A stretch of DNA of 64,000 nt from Brevibacillus antibioticus (GCF_005217615.1 NZ_SZNK01000001.1:2189501-2253500), one strand, 5' to 3'; counted from the first letter of the stretch, positions 41,390-50,908 are shown. Made by a program: numbers and translations. The notes: generated from the sequence alone by a model not told the origin.

Positions 41390-42451
41390 CTATGGTTTAT
41401 AAAGTTGATCGAAGACGCCTTGATCTCCAAAATGAGTCTTTTGTGCTTTCGTCCAGCCACCAAACAACTCATCGATGGTAAACAATTGGATGTCAGGGAA
41501 TGCGGGTGTATGTGCTTGGAGCACTTCCTGCGAACGAGGGCGGTAGTAATGCTTGGCTGCGAGCTCTTGGCCTTTTTTGGTATACAGGAACTGGAGGTAT
41601 GCTTCTGCTACTTCTCTTGTCTTGTGCTTGTCAGCGTATTTGTCAACAATGGTAACAGGTGGTTCAGCCAAAATGCTCAGGGATGGATTCACGATCTCAA
41701 ACTTGTCTTTTCCCAATTCATTTACTGCGAGGTAGGCTTCGTTTTCCCATGCAATCAGCACATCCCCAATGCCACGCTCAACAAACGTAGTGGTCGAACC
41801 ACGTGCCCCAGAATCGAGGACGGGTACATTTTTAAACAATTGTGCTACGAATTCTTGTGCCTTCGCTTCATCCCCGCCATTTGTCTTCAAGGCATACCCC
41901 CAGGCAGCCAAGTAATTCCATCTGGCTCCTCCAGACGTTTTCGGGTTCGGAGTGATCACGGAGATCCCAGGCTTGATCAAATCATCCCAATCTTTGATTT
42001 GCTTCGGATTGCCTTTGCGCACGAGAAACACTATCGTGGAGGTGTAAGGCGAGCTGTTGTCCGAGAGCTTCTTTTGCCAATCGGCAGGAATCAGACCGCG
42101 TCCGGCAATCGCGTCAATATCATAGGCGAGGGCAAGGGTGACTACATCTGCTTCCAAGCCATCGATGACGGAGCGGGATTGCTTGCCTGAACCGCCATGT
42201 GATTGCTTGATCGTTACGGTTTGACCTGTCTTTTGTTGCCACTCTGAGGCAAACTCCTTGTTAATATCTTGGTAAAACTCTCGCGTCGGATCGTAGGAAA
42301 CATTGAGCAGCTCTACAGTAGAAGTAGTGCCCCCCGCTCCCTTACCTGTTTCTGCTGGTACAGCAGCCGAGCATCCTGCCATAGCAGCCGCCATAGCAAC
42401 GAATCCTACGCGTTGGAGGATCTTCTGGACCTTGCCTTTCGTGGTTTTCAT
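41390..42451 (-). CDS. sbp: Sulfate-binding lipoprotein
   Basis: A 353-residue binding protein of the Sbp/CysP group. The N-terminal signal (residues 1-30) ends in the lipobox MAGC, so it is lipid-anchored. The sulfate-binding fold signatures are [40 protein letters not shown] and [23 protein letters not shown] 42451 is chosen because GAAGGTGAG precedes it; an upstream GTG overlaps that site. First gene of the operon sbp-cysT-cysW-cysA. Confidence 0.93.
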   Translation of the reverse strand: MKTTKGKVQKILQRVGFVAMAAAMAGCSAAVPAETGKGAGGTTSTVELLNVSYDPTREFYQDINKEFASEWQQKTGQTVTIKQSHGGSGKQSRSVIDGLEADVVTLALAYDIDAIAGRGLIPADWQKKLSDNSSPYTSTIVFLVRKGNPKQIKDWDDLIKPGISVITPNPKTSGGARWNYLAAWGYALKTNGGDEAKAQEFVAQLFKNVPVLDSGARGSTTTFVERGIGDVLIAWENEAYLAVNELGKDKFEIVNPSLSILAEPPVTIVDKYADKHKTREVAEAYLQFLYTKKGQELAAKHYYRPRSQEVLQAHTPAFPDIQLFTIDELFGGWTKAQKTHFGDQGVFDQLYKP

Positions 42452-42493
42452 ACAGCTCACCTTCACTCCTCTTTTAATCTATAGTAATTTACT

Positions 42494-42542
42494 CGGAATA
42501 CTCTGTTATTGAAGATTATACCTGCCTTTTTATTCCTGTCAA
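42494..42542 (-). promoter_or_regulatory. Sigma-A promoter of the sulfate operon with CymR-like site
   Basis: On the minus strand TTGACA (42542-42537), 16 nt and TATAAT (42520-42515) form a strong promoter. Just after the start point lies ATTCCG (its complement CGGAAT at 42494-42499), the conserved core of CymR sites of sulfur-assimilation genes in Bacillus. The rest of that consensus fits poorly. Confidence 0.6.
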
Positions 42543-42645
42543 CGCTATTTCCATCTACCCTATGCTAGGCAGGTAGGCCATGTTCAAATGTTATTCGCCT
42601 ACCCAGAAAATTTGGGCCCGCTCGTTCTGACATTTTCAAAAAAAT

Positions 42646-42672
42646 AAGCCTTCCCGCTCAAATGGGAAAGCT
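42646..42672 (-). terminator. Intrinsic terminator after the FAD oxidoreductase gene
   Basis: AAGCCTTCCC pairs with GGGAAAGCTT with one mismatch; T-rich on the minus strand. Confidence 0.7.
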
Positions 42673-42680
42673 TGTTTCGA

Positions 42681-43907
42681 TCAGACTGTAGCACTGGCAT
42701 ATTTCCTCCGGTCAAAAGCAAAAAGATCGGCGTCCGCGTGACTTCCTTTTGTAATCAAATCACTGATGATTTGGGCGCCGATGGTCGAATAGACGGTTCC
42801 GTTCCCTCCGTAGCCTAATGTGAACAAGCAGTGCGGATAACCTTCCTGCTCCCCAAATAACGGGAGTCCGTCATGGGTATCAACAAAAGTCGCTCCCCAA
42901 TAATATTCGGCTCGCATTGGAATCTGTGGAAATAACTCTTGAATTTTTGCGAGCAAATGATCACGCTTCTTCAGACTGGAAGCAGCCTTCTTTTGTAAGT
43001 CGTTCAACGGCTCATCCAGTCCTCCGACGATGATTCTCCCTTCTGGACAAGTACGGATGTACAAATAGGGACGGGCTGTTTCCCAGATTAAACATGCATG
43101 TGGCCAACCCGTTAGCGCTTCGACTTGATTGGTCACGATAGAAAACGAGCTGGAAATCACAGCGTTGGCATTGCGCTTCATCGATTGTGCTTCGTATCCA
43201 GTAGCAAACACGGCACGCCTGCACTTGATTGTGTGACCACTTTTGGTATAGACCAAAAGCCCTCCATCGTGCACTTTTTGATGCACGACTTCCGTATTTT
43301 CGTATACGCGCATCCCTTTTTTCACAGAGTGGGTGATCACACCATTGGCAAATTTGTACGGATTGAGCTCCGCATCTCCCTTGGAGTAAATCGCCCCTGC
43401 CTTCGAAAAAGAGAATCGCTTCTCTATATCCGGTCGCTCCAAATACGTGACTGGAAAGCCAAACCTCTTCAATAACTGGTACTCTGTCCGCAAGCTCTTC
43501 GCATCAGCAGGTTCGCTGGCATAATACAAGCTGTCACGCCTTATGTAATCTGGAGATTGGTCTAGCTGCTCAGAGATTTTTTCCAATTCATCAACAGCCT
43601 GCCGCGTCAGCTCGTAAAAACGAACTCCATTTTTCTCACCGAACGAATGGATACAGGCTGTTAACGTTTTATCGTTGCATATTTGCAGCAAACCTGTGTT
43701 AGCGCTGCTACTGCCCCCACTCACCCGACGTTTATCCACGAGGATGACATCCACATCATGCTGCTTCAAATAATAGGAAACGAGTGCTCCTGCCTCTCCG
43801 CCACCAATGATCAGGACATCACACTTCACGTCCTCGGTCAGCGAGGGATATAGGGGTGGCGCTGGCAATGTTTCAGGCCAATACAGTTTTCCGGTCACGA
43901 ATATCAT
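42681..43907 (-). CDS. FAD-dependent oxidoreductase, D-amino-acid oxidase family
   Basis: A 408-residue flavoprotein of the DAO (PF01266) family. After an N-terminal stretch with LYWPETLPAPPLYPSL comes the FAD motif CDVLIIGGGEAGALVSYYL (about residue 30), then VDKRRVSGGSSSANTGLL. The C-terminal part holds GATFVDTHDGLPLFGE and LGYGGNGTVYSTIGAQI, which closes the flavin site. It probably oxidises an amine or amino acid with release of hydrogen peroxide or transfer of electrons; the substrate is unknown. ATG 43907 follows GAGGGGAC. Confidence 0.85.
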   Translation of the reverse strand: MIFVTGKLYWPETLPAPPLYPSLTEDVKCDVLIIGGGEAGALVSYYLKQHDVDVILVDKRRVSGGSSSANTGLLQICNDKTLTACIHSFGEKNGVRFYELTRQAVDELEKISEQLDQSPDYIRRDSLYYASEPADAKSLRTEYQLLKRFGFPVTYLERPDIEKRFSFSKAGAIYSKGDAELNPYKFANGVITHSVKKGMRVYENTEVVHQKVHDGGLLVYTKSGHTIKCRRAVFATGYEAQSMKRNANAVISSSFSIVTNQVEALTGWPHACLIWETARPYLYIRTCPEGRIIVGGLDEPLNDLQKKAASSLKKRDHLLAKIQELFPQIPMRAEYYWGATFVDTHDGLPLFGEQEGYPHCLFTLGYGGNGTVYSTIGAQIISDLITKGSHADADLFAFDRRKYASATV

Positions 43908-44056
43908 CAGCATGTCCCCTCAGGCTGAAAGTATCACTACGGACGTTACTTCAATTCTCAACCATAGGATAACCAACACGCCAACAGGCATCCGCTCCCC
44001 TATCGCACAATTCATTAGTGATACGTTATGATGGATATCAGAAGGAGTGATTGCGC

Positions 44057-44359
44057 TTGACTACGGTATACATAAAGCTTCCGCATGAACATGCATTTGT
44101 TCGAGAAATCGCTGGGACAGATGAACTACAAGAACTGGTTGGTGGCGACTATGAGGTAGTGGAAGATGATCATCTGGAAGGAATTTCCCTCGTTGTGAAT
44201 GAAGATGCTCGCGGAGTAGAAGCAAATAATTTCCCCATCACGTCAGATGGGTTTTTAGACTGGGTCTATGGACCTTGCGTATTCGTCAAAGCAAATGGAC
44301 ATTCGCTGACGGCTGACGACCTTTCGAGAATTGACCAGTTTTTAACCACCAAAGGATGA
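44057..44359 (+). CDS. DUF3846 domain protein, 100 aa
   Basis: The pattern YEVVEDDHLEGISLVVNEDA, followed by NNFPITSDGFLDWVYGPCVF and a C-terminal LTADDLSRIDQFL, matches DUF3846, a small domain of unknown function also found in mobile elements. TTG 44057 is preferred over TTG 44051 because AAGGAG lies at 9 nt. It is a single gene with a terminator that it shares with dut. Confidence 0.7.
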   Translation: MTTVYIKLPHEHAFVREIAGTDELQELVGGDYEVVEDDHLEGISLVVNEDARGVEANNFPITSDGFLDWVYGPCVFVKANGHSLTADDLSRIDQFLTTKG

Positions 44360-44375
44360 GAATTTGATCAAAACA

Positions 44376-44431
44376 ATGACCCCTGACGTATCAGCTCATG
44401 TCCATTTACACGGCTGATGATCAGGGGTCAT
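44376..44431. terminator. Bidirectional terminator between the DUF3846 gene and dut
   Basis: A perfect 11-bp outer stem ATGACCCCTGA / TCAGGGGTCAT encloses a further inverted repeat (TCAGC/GCTGA). T runs are short on both strands. Confidence 0.6.
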
Positions 44432-44450
44432 GTATGTTTACTCGATTGAA

Positions 44451-44987
44451 CTAGCTCTTGATGCCGCTGCTGCCGAAACCGCCCGCTCCTCTTTCCGTCT
44501 CATCCAGCTCATCGACTACTTCGAACTGCGCGACTGGAACGATTGCAATCACGCCCTGTGCAATCCGGTCCCCTTTTTTGATCAAGTAGCTATGTGCATC
44601 GACATCTTGTTCAACGGTTACTTCGTTTTCGCCAGCGCCCAGACATACCTTGCCACTTTTTCCGGATGCGATCCGAATGTTATCGATCAGGACGCATACT
44701 TCACCGCGATAGCCTGCATCAACTGTCCCTGGTGCATTGGACAAGCGCAGCTTTGTTTTTGCACTGATCCCGGAGCGAGGGCGCACTTGCAATTCAAATC
44801 CTTCTGGAAGCGCGAACGCCAAGCCAGTTGGAACTTTTGCCGATTGGCCAGGGGCAATCAATGTATCCTCTACCGCGACCAAATCAAAGCCCGCGTCCAT
44901 TGCTCTCGCATACGCTGGAATCACGGCGTCTTGGTGGAGCTTTTTAATTTTCACCTGTGTAGCCAGGCGCTCATTTGTCATGTTCAT
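44451..44987 (-). CDS. dut: dUTP diphosphatase
   Basis: A 178-residue trimeric-type dUTPase that hydrolyses dUTP to dUMP and keeps uracil out of DNA. All five motifs are present in order: DAGFDLVA, RPRSGISAK, NAPGTVDAGYRGEV, KGDRIAQGVI and RGAGGFGSSG. It is about 30 residues longer than typical bacterial enzymes, due to an insert between motifs III and IV (IASGKSGKVCLGAGENEVTV). Start ATG 44987 follows GAGGAGAG. Confidence 0.94.
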   Translation of the reverse strand: MNMTNERLATQVKIKKLHQDAVIPAYARAMDAGFDLVAVEDTLIAPGQSAKVPTGLAFALPEGFELQVRPRSGISAKTKLRLSNAPGTVDAGYRGEVCVLIDNIRIASGKSGKVCLGAGENEVTVEQDVDAHSYLIKKGDRIAQGVIAIVPVAQFEVVDELDETERGAGGFGSSGIKS

Positions 44988-45125
44988 GTAATGTCTCTCC
45001 TCTATAGCCTGTCAGCAGATTACCATTCATAGTGTACAGGAAGCGACCACATCCAGCAAGAAGCACCGATTTTCATAAAAACCTCACAAATCCCTTTCTT
45101 TTTCAGCGCTTTTAACAATGGAATG

Positions 45126-45134
45126 TGATATAAT
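45126..45134 (+). promoter_or_regulatory. Extended -10 promoter of trhO
   Basis: TGATATAAT fits the extended -10 (TGnTATAAT). It lies about 50 nt upstream of the TTG start. Confidence 0.55.
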
Positions 45135-45182
45135 CACCGTTGCATCTAAAATCACAATTGAAAAGAAAGGTGGAATTGTACC

Positions 45183-46127
45183 TTGCAAGTACAAAAACCA
45201 TATCGCATTTTGTTGTATTACAAGTATACTCCTATTGAAAATTATGAGGAGTACGCAGCCGAGCACTTGCAATTTTGCAAGGATAACGGGCTGAAAGGGC
45301 GGATTATCGTAGCTCCGGAGGGCATTAATGGAACCGTATCCGGCACGATTGAACAAACCGACGCCTACATGGAATATGTGCGAAAAGATCCACGTTTTAG
45401 TGATATGTGGTTTAAAATAGATGAGTCGGAAGAGCATGCATTCAAAAAAATGTTTGTACGTCCGAAAAAGGAGCTCGTAACCTGGCGTTTGGAGGAAGAT
45501 GTGAATCCGAATGAACTAGTCGGAACCTACCTGAACCCAAAAGAATGGTACGAAATGATGCAGGAAGAAGACGTCGTGATCCTTGACGGTCGCAACTACT
45601 ACGAATACGATTTGGGACATTTCCGTGGTGCGATTCGCCCAGAAGTGGATTCATCCCGTGAGTTCCCTGAGTGGATTCGTGAAAACATGAGCCAATTCAA
45701 GGATAAAAAAGTCCTCACCTATTGCACTGGCGGTATTCGTTGCGAAAAGCTGACAGGGGTATTCCTGCAACAAGGTTTTAAAAATGTTTACCATCTTGAG
45801 GGCGGAATTGTCACGTATGGTAAAGATCCGGAAGTCCAAGGACGTCTGTGGGATGGAAAATGCTACGTGTTTGACGAGCGCATCTCTGTGCCGATCAATC
45901 ATACAGAAGAAGACGTCGTAATTGGCCGTTGCCATTACTGCGGTACTGTAGAAGACCGTTATCTCAACTGCGCCAACCCATTCTGCAACAAGCAGCACTT
46001 CTGCTGCCCAGAATGTGAGACAAAATTCAAGCGTTCTTGCTCCGATGAATGCCGCGAACACCCTCGCAACCGTTATGTAGAAGCGGAAGAAAAAGCGAAG
46101 CTGGAAGCCGCTGGATCAAACGCATAA
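45183..46127 (+). CDS. trhO: tRNA uridine-34 hydroxylase TrhO (rhodanese family)
   Basis: A 314-residue protein with an N-terminal ferredoxin-like domain ([32 protein letters not shown]) and a rhodanese domain from about residue 120. The active-site Cys lies in [11 protein letters not shown]. The C-terminal part carries four-cysteine motifs (CHYCG, CANPFC, CCPEC, CSDEC) that probably bind zinc. Family members hydroxylate U34 of tRNA. The TTG start follows AAAGGTGGA. It is monocistronic with its own promoter and a strong terminator. Confidence 0.92.
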   Translation: MQVQKPYRILLYYKYTPIENYEEYAAEHLQFCKDNGLKGRIIVAPEGINGTVSGTIEQTDAYMEYVRKDPRFSDMWFKIDESEEHAFKKMFVRPKKELVTWRLEEDVNPNELVGTYLNPKEWYEMMQEEDVVILDGRNYYEYDLGHFRGAIRPEVDSSREFPEWIRENMSQFKDKKVLTYCTGGIRCEKLTGVFLQQGFKNVYHLEGGIVTYGKDPEVQGRLWDGKCYVFDERISVPINHTEEDVVIGRCHYCGTVEDRYLNCANPFCNKQHFCCPECETKFKRSCSDECREHPRNRYVEAEEKAKLEAAGSNA

Positions 46128-46137
46128 TACGAACACA

Positions 46138-46176
46138 AACAAGCTGATTCTCTCGTAGAGTCAGCTTGTTTTTTAT
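46138..46176 (+). terminator. Intrinsic terminator after trhO
   Basis: AACAAGCTGA and TCAGCTTGTT form a perfect 10-bp stem and are followed by a T run. Confidence 0.88.
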
Positions 46177-46266
46177 AGGAAGAGGCTCACACTCCTCCTT
46201 TCTTTCCTTTTACCTGAATTTGGTACTATAATGAAATTCAAATCAATTCGAAAAAGGGGATAAATT

Positions 46267-47718
46267 ATGTCATTGATTCATGAAACGAGCATTCTCGAAT
46301 GGCAAGCTGCAATGACAGCTGGAACCACGACTTCGCGGGAACTGACCCTCGCCTTTTTACAGCGGATTGCCACCTACAACAAACAAGGCATCCGAATCAA
46401 TGCCATTTGTGAGCTAAACCCAGATGCACTGGCGATCGCAGAGTCACTCGATCGGGAACGAACGTTGTCGGGCAGTCGTGGGCCGCTACACGGAATCCCT
46501 GTACTGATCAAGGATAACATTGCGACATCTGACAAGATGCATACGACGGCTGGAGCTCTGGCTTTAGCTGATTCATTTGCCTCTGCGGATGCATTCGTTG
46601 TGTCCAAGCTCCGACAGGCAGGCGCCGTCCTTTTAGGGAAAACCAATCTGACGGAATGGGCTAACTTTATCTCCAATGACATGCCAGATGGCTACAGCTC
46701 GCGCGGTGGACAAGTATTGAACCCATACGGACCTGGTGTTCTTGATGTCGGCGGGTCTAGCTCGGGTTCGGCTGCTGCTATTGCCGCAGGTTTTGCCGTT
46801 GTGGCAGTCGGTACGGAGACTTCCGGGTCTATTCTCCACCCAGCAGAACAAAATTCGCTCGTGGGAATCAAACCTACTGTTGGCTTAATCAGCCGTTCAG
46901 GTATCATTCCGATTTCCCATAGCCAAGACACAGCCGGACCGTTGGCGAGAACCGTGACAGATGCAGCTATTTTGCTTAGTGCCTTAACGGGTATAGATGA
47001 AAATGATCCGGTGACTGGAAAAAGCGAAGGTCTAGCACATACCGATTACCTCCCCTTCCTCGATGCAGATGGATTGCGGGGTGCACGCATCGGTGTTGTA
47101 CGATCCAGATTTTTGGCTGAGTGTGAATCCGAAGAAATCGCCTTGTATGAAGCAGCTATTGAAAAGCTCAAGGAGGCTGGCGCAACTGTCATAGATGCGG
47201 TCACCATTCCATCAGAAAATGCCGAATGGGACATACATGTTCTCCTGCATGAATTCAAGGTTGGTGTAAATGCGTACTTAAAAACGTTACCAGCCTCCTA
47301 CCCGATCCGCTCCTTACAGGATGTCATTGCTTTTAATCGGGCACATGGGGAACAAGCCCTGCTTTACGGGCAAGAGCTGCTGGAAGAATCCGAGCAAACA
47401 AGTGGTACACTGACAGAGCCGGAGTATCTGGCTAATCGCCTGTTCGATTTGGAAATGTCACAGAAACAAGGCCTTGATGCTGTTATGAAGGAGCATGAAC
47501 TCGATGCCCTCTTGTACCCCGGCAGTACGGGTTATGCAATCCCTGCCAAAGCTGGTTACCCTTCGATTACGGTTCCAGCTGGCTATACTTCCTCGGGTAA
47601 GCCATTTGGCATCACGCTGACCGGATTGGCATTTCAGGAACCTACTCTCCTTCGCCTAGCCTACGCTTATGAGCAAGCAACTCGACTGCGTGTAGCGCCG
47701 AATATGACCAAAGCGTAA
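46267..47718 (+). CDS. Amidase signature family enzyme
   Basis: A 483-residue amidase. The Ser-cisSer-Lys triad is visible: Lys in IPVLIKDNIAT (about residue 82), cis-Ser in DVGGSSSGSAAAIAAG and nucleophile Ser in GTETSGSILHP. It is close in length to non-GatA amidases that hydrolyse free amides. It lacks a GatA-type GatCAB context. The next gene is 12 nt further on and probably in the same transcript. The start ATG has an AAAAAGGGGA upstream. Confidence 0.88.
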   Translation: MSLIHETSILEWQAAMTAGTTTSRELTLAFLQRIATYNKQGIRINAICELNPDALAIAESLDRERTLSGSRGPLHGIPVLIKDNIATSDKMHTTAGALALADSFASADAFVVSKLRQAGAVLLGKTNLTEWANFISNDMPDGYSSRGGQVLNPYGPGVLDVGGSSSGSAAAIAAGFAVVAVGTETSGSILHPAEQNSLVGIKPTVGLISRSGIIPISHSQDTAGPLARTVTDAAILLSALTGIDENDPVTGKSEGLAHTDYLPFLDADGLRGARIGVVRSRFLAECESEEIALYEAAIEKLKEAGATVIDAVTIPSENAEWDIHVLLHEFKVGVNAYLKTLPASYPIRSLQDVIAFNRAHGEQALLYGQELLEESEQTSGTLTEPEYLANRLFDLEMSQKQGLDAVMKEHELDALLYPGSTGYAIPAKAGYPSITVPAGYTSSGKPFGITLTGLAFQEPTLLRLAYAYEQATRLRVAPNMTKA

Positions 47719-47730
47719 AGGAAGCACAGA

Positions 47731-48252
47731 ATGAACCGATATTACGGACTTTTTATTGGCACAGCAATCCCTTTCAAGCACCTGAAGAAAATCATTCGCA
47801 AATTCAACTATGCTTACTATGACAAAGCCAGTCCTGAACGACAGCAGGACTTTATCACAATTATTCCAGAATTCCACATCAGTCACTCTCGTGATCCACA
47901 CCATAGGCTAGAGTGTATCTTGGTGGAACCAGCGTTTTTGAACAGATTTTTAGAAATCGTAAACAACCTAAATTTCACTTTCATCCTTTGCCACTATCGG
48001 CACGGTCATTTTCAAACGACCATGAATGGAATCGAGTATAGCGTTACATGCTATCGCTCCTTGGAAGATGTCGTATATCTTCAATTCGAAGATGAAGATG
48101 ATATCGATGGGAAATTCGCTAAAAAACTGCTCACGCTCCCACTCGAAAAACAATTTGCCTCAGCCCCCGGAATTAAAACGAGTGATGAATACCAGCATCT
48201 ACTAGATACATGGGTAAAGGAAGTACTCGCCTATCCAGCAAAAAACGCATGA
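47731..48252 (+). CDS. Protein of unknown function, 173 aa
   Basis: I do not recognise this family. The protein is soluble, rich in His and aromatic residues (YYGLFIGTAIPF, FHISHSRDPHHRLECI, FILCHYRHGHFQTTM), and has an acidic stretch EDEDDIDG. It begins 12 nt after the amidase stop behind AAAGGAAG, so it is probably co-expressed. Confidence 0.6.
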   Translation: MNRYYGLFIGTAIPFKHLKKIIRKFNYAYYDKASPERQQDFITIIPEFHISHSRDPHHRLECILVEPAFLNRFLEIVNNLNFTFILCHYRHGHFQTTMNGIEYSVTCYRSLEDVVYLQFEDEDDIDGKFAKKLLTLPLEKQFASAPGIKTSDEYQHLLDTWVKEVLAYPAKNA

Positions 48253-48277
48253 GACCTTTTGGGGCCCATGCGTTTTT
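48240..48277. terminator. Bidirectional terminator
   Basis: AAAAACGCATG and CATGCGTTTTT form a strong stem with T tracts on both strands. It ends the amidase unit on one strand and the membrane-protein gene on the other. Confidence 0.85.
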
Positions 48278-48283
48278 CCCTTT

Positions 48284-48733
48284 CTACATCGTCTTGCTTT
48301 CTTGCTCCGCTTTACCGAGTCGATCTTGGAACAGCTTGCTCAATTGCCCGATATTTACTTCCCATTCCTCATCCTTGTAATAAACAGTCGCTTTGGATTC
48401 GCCTTTTTTACCTACGATACGAATATTCGTTGTCTTCACTTCATAGGTACCATCTTCCTTGAAGGAAATATCGGCATCTTTTAGCTCTTTATCCAATACC
48501 GGGGTAATCGTCTTATCGACGACTTCCTGCGTCGCAACCGCTGCTTGACGTCCCATTTGGATCACTTCTTCAGGACTGAAATGGAAAAACAACACGAGCA
48601 CAACACCAATAATAGCTGCAAGCGAAATAATTCGAATGATACTTCGCACCACCCATTGGGCAGCCATGATGATGATTATGATACATAGCGCAATCGGCCA
48701 GTAATCTTTGATCAGTTGAAGTATTTGGTCCAC
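48284..48733 (-). CDS. Membrane protein of unknown function, 149 aa
   Basis: Two hydrophobic segments near the start (YWPIALCIIIIIMAAQWVV and IISLAAIIGVVLVLFFHF) are followed by an approximately 95-residue soluble domain. The latter has an alternating pattern (DGTYEVKTTNIRIVGKKGES) suggestive of a small beta domain. GTG 48733 is chosen because GAAGGAGGGA lies 5 nt before it; the frame extends to 48781. No family is recognised. Confidence 0.6.
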   Translation of the reverse strand: MDQILQLIKDYWPIALCIIIIIMAAQWVVRSIIRIISLAAIIGVVLVLFFHFSPEEVIQMGRQAAVATQEVVDKTITPVLDKELKDADISFKEDGTYEVKTTNIRIVGKKGESKATVYYKDEEWEVNIGQLSKLFQDRLGKAEQESKTM

Positions 48734-48905
48734 GTCTATCCCTCCTTCGATTTCAGTCTCGCCAAAAAATATCGAAACCAAATCTTCTTACAGAAAAAAA
48801 CCGTCACAACAAAGCGGACGGAATCGCAAAAATGGGTTGTCTCTCACTTATTCTCGTAAAAAAAGCAAACTCCTGCTCTCATTTCCAATCGTTTTAAACG
48901 AATAA

Positions 48906-48935
48906 TTGACATCATCTTCATCTTTTATCCATAAT
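48906..48935 (+). promoter_or_regulatory. Sigma-A promoter of the methyltransferase gene
   Basis: TTGACA (48906-48911) and CATAAT (48930-48935) are 18 nt apart, about 35 nt before the start codon. Confidence 0.65.
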
Positions 48936-48970
48936 AGGATTCTGAAAAAAATGAAAACGGGTGATATGGG

Positions 48971-49717
48971 ATGAAACAAAATCTGTATGATCAACTGGAT
49001 TTTTATCAGGACTACCAAAAGCTACGTCTGTCCGGTGAATCAGAGAATGATATGATCGAACAACCTGCTATTCGTGGCTGTCTCCCCTCCCTAAAAGGAT
49101 TGCGTGTACTCGACCTCGGATGTGGCGGGGGACAGTTCGCCAAGTACTGCATAGAACAAGGAGCAAGTGAAGTGATCGGTGTTGATCTCTCTCACAACAT
49201 GCTGGAGTATGCCCGGACGAATAACAGTCATGAGAACATTCAATATCTACATGGCTCCCTGGAGGACATTGAGCTTGCCGATCATGGGTATGATCTCATT
49301 ACGAGCTCTCTCGTCATGGACTATGTTCGTGACTATGAGCACGTGATCAACAAAGTAAGCCGCGCCTTGCGCAACGGCGGACATTTCGTTTACTCTACAC
49401 TCCATCCGCATATTACCGCTCGCAAAAAAGCCGAGGGCTGGGTGCGCGACGAAGAAGGACAGAAGCATTTCTGGCCCTTGGACAACTACCTCGAAGACGG
49501 AGAACGTGAAATGTACATGATGAACGGCAGAAAGGCCCTTTTTTACCACCGCTCCATGTCCACTGCTGTCAATACGTTAATCCAAGCGGGGCTTACCTTG
49601 CAAGAGATCATCGAGCCAATCTGCACGCCAGAAGGACTCCGCTTGCAGCCGCATCAGATTTCCGAAGTAAGAAGACCGACGTTTATTATTTTCAAGACAC
49701 AAAAGACTTTGAAATGA
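48971..49717 (+). CDS. Class I SAM-dependent methyltransferase
   Basis: A 248-residue methyltransferase. Motif I is LRVLDLGCGGGQFAKYCIE (about residue 45), motif II Asp in EVIGVDLSHNMLEYA, and the later YDLITSSLVMDYVRDY is the post-II strand. The C-terminal third (LEDGEREMYMMNGRKALFYH) is thought to set substrate choice, which is unknown. Start ATG follows GGGTGATATGGG with modest SD. Confidence 0.85.
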   Translation: MKQNLYDQLDFYQDYQKLRLSGESENDMIEQPAIRGCLPSLKGLRVLDLGCGGGQFAKYCIEQGASEVIGVDLSHNMLEYARTNNSHENIQYLHGSLEDIELADHGYDLITSSLVMDYVRDYEHVINKVSRALRNGGHFVYSTLHPHITARKKAEGWVRDEEGQKHFWPLDNYLEDGEREMYMMNGRKALFYHRSMSTAVNTLIQAGLTLQEIIEPICTPEGLRLQPHQISEVRRPTFIIFKTQKTLK

Positions 49718-49725
49718 ATGAACAA

Positions 49726-49752
49726 AACCCCGGAGGAGTAATCCGGGCTTTC
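49726..49752 (+). terminator. Intrinsic terminator after the methyltransferase gene
   Basis: CCCGGA and TCCGGG pair around GGAGTAA, followed by a short T stretch. Confidence 0.6.
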
Positions 49753-49945
49753 ATCATTGTTAGCCCTTTCCACCTTTTCAATGTTTGAACGAACCCCCTA
49801 TTCTTCCTTCCACGCTTCTTTGTTATGATAACGAAATATTACGAAACTTCTTTTCAAAACCAAATAAAAATTACTGATGATTCCTCTCATTTGATACAAT
49901 GGTCGTGTTAAAGAAGTCGACTGTAACAAAAAGGAAAGTGATAAC

Positions 49946-50437
49946 ATGTACCGCTATACCATATGCTTTCTCAAACATAGAAATGGAATACTGATGCTCA
50001 ATCGGAAGAAATCACCGTTGATGGGGCTATGGAATGGCGTAGGCGGTAAGCTAGAGCGCGGAGAGACTCCACTGGAAAGTGTCCTTCGCGAGGTTCGGGA
50101 AGAGACGGGCATTTTGCTAGAAAACGCATGCTACAAAGGAATTGTCTCTTGGCTAGTCGATGGAGTTGAAACGGGCGGTATGTATGCATTTCTCGCTCAC
50201 CTTCCAGAAAACTACGAGCGCTCTCAAACCCCACAGGTAGTGGAAGAAGGCATACTTGACTGGAAAGAGCTAGCGTGGCTCTTGGACCCCGACAATGCTG
50301 GCGTCCCCGAAAACCTTCCCATGTTTTTACCATACATGTTGGAAGAAGCTGATCCGTGTCAGCATATTTTTACGTACGAAAATAACCTGGTTGTCAACTA
50401 CGAAACTGCACCATTGCCAAAGCCGGTAACAACTTGA
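49946..50437 (+). CDS. Nudix hydrolase (MutT-like)
   Basis: A 163-residue Nudix protein. The Nudix box reads GGKLERGETPLESVLREVRE followed by ETGI, matching Gx5Ex7REUXEExGU. Relatives of this length hydrolyse oxidised or excess nucleoside triphosphates, for instance 8-oxo-dGTP. The GNAT gene follows by 18 nt. Start ATG follows AAAGGAAAGTG. A weak promoter (TTACTG-18-TACAAT near 49871-49900) lies upstream. Confidence 0.88.
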   Translation: MYRYTICFLKHRNGILMLNRKKSPLMGLWNGVGGKLERGETPLESVLREVREETGILLENACYKGIVSWLVDGVETGGMYAFLAHLPENYERSQTPQVVEEGILDWKELAWLLDPDNAGVPENLPMFLPYMLEEADPCQHIFTYENNLVVNYETAPLPKPVTT

Positions 50438-50455
50438 ATCGGAGGAGAAACACAG

Positions 50456-50908
50456 ATGGAAATTCGCAAGCTTGCCGTACAGGAACAACCACCAATGGAT
50501 TTACTCTTTTTGGCTGACCCCTCTGTCAGATTGGTAAAAGATTATTTACAAAGAGGTCAATGCTATGTCGCTGTTCTCGAGGATAGCATCGTAGGTGTCT
50601 ACGTCTTGATACCAACCAGACCGGATACAATTGAACTCGTAAATGTTGCCGTCGATGAGGCCCATCATGGCAAGGGCATTGGCAAAAAACTCGTCCTTCA
50701 TTCCATTGAAGTAGCCAAATCTCTCGGTTATAAGACGATCGAGGTCGGAACTGGGAATTCTAGCGTGGGTCAGCTCGCTCTTTATCAAAAGTGTGGTTTT
50801 CGGATGAATTGGATCGATCGGGACTTTTTCTTGCGGCATTATGAGGAAGAAATTTACGAAAACGGGATTCAGGTGGTAGATATGGTTCGCCTCTCACAAG
50901 ATATTTAA
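50456..50908 (+). CDS. GNAT family N-acetyltransferase
   Basis: A 150-residue GNAT. Motif A is visible in LVNVAVDEAHHGKGIGKKLV (Q/R-x-x-G-x-G pattern HHGKGIG), followed by GTGNSSVGQLALYQKCGFR (motif B). Acetyl-CoA is the donor and the acceptor is unknown. Start ATG follows GGAGGAG. It is in the same unit as the Nudix gene. Confidence 0.85.
   Translation: MEIRKLAVQEQPPMDLLFLADPSVRLVKDYLQRGQCYVAVLEDSIVGVYVLIPTRPDTIELVNVAVDEAHHGKGIGKKLVLHSIEVAKSLGYKTIEVGTGNSSVGQLALYQKCGFRMNWIDRDFFLRHYEEEIYENGIQVVDMVRLSQDI

Noticed and set aside
41405..42190. Plus-strand 261-codon open frame
   Set aside because: Antisense to the sulfate-binding protein gene, which has a signal peptide, lipobox and family motifs.
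46177..46266. Riboswitch or T-box leader
   Set aside because: No leader in the window (including those upstream of leuC, sbp, ecfA1 and amidase genes) was long or structured enough to support a known riboswitch or T-box.
48793..48823. Hairpin CCGTC/GACGG with an A-rich flank
   Set aside because: It would terminate minus-strand transcripts, but no minus-strand gene lies upstream of it. It may be chance.
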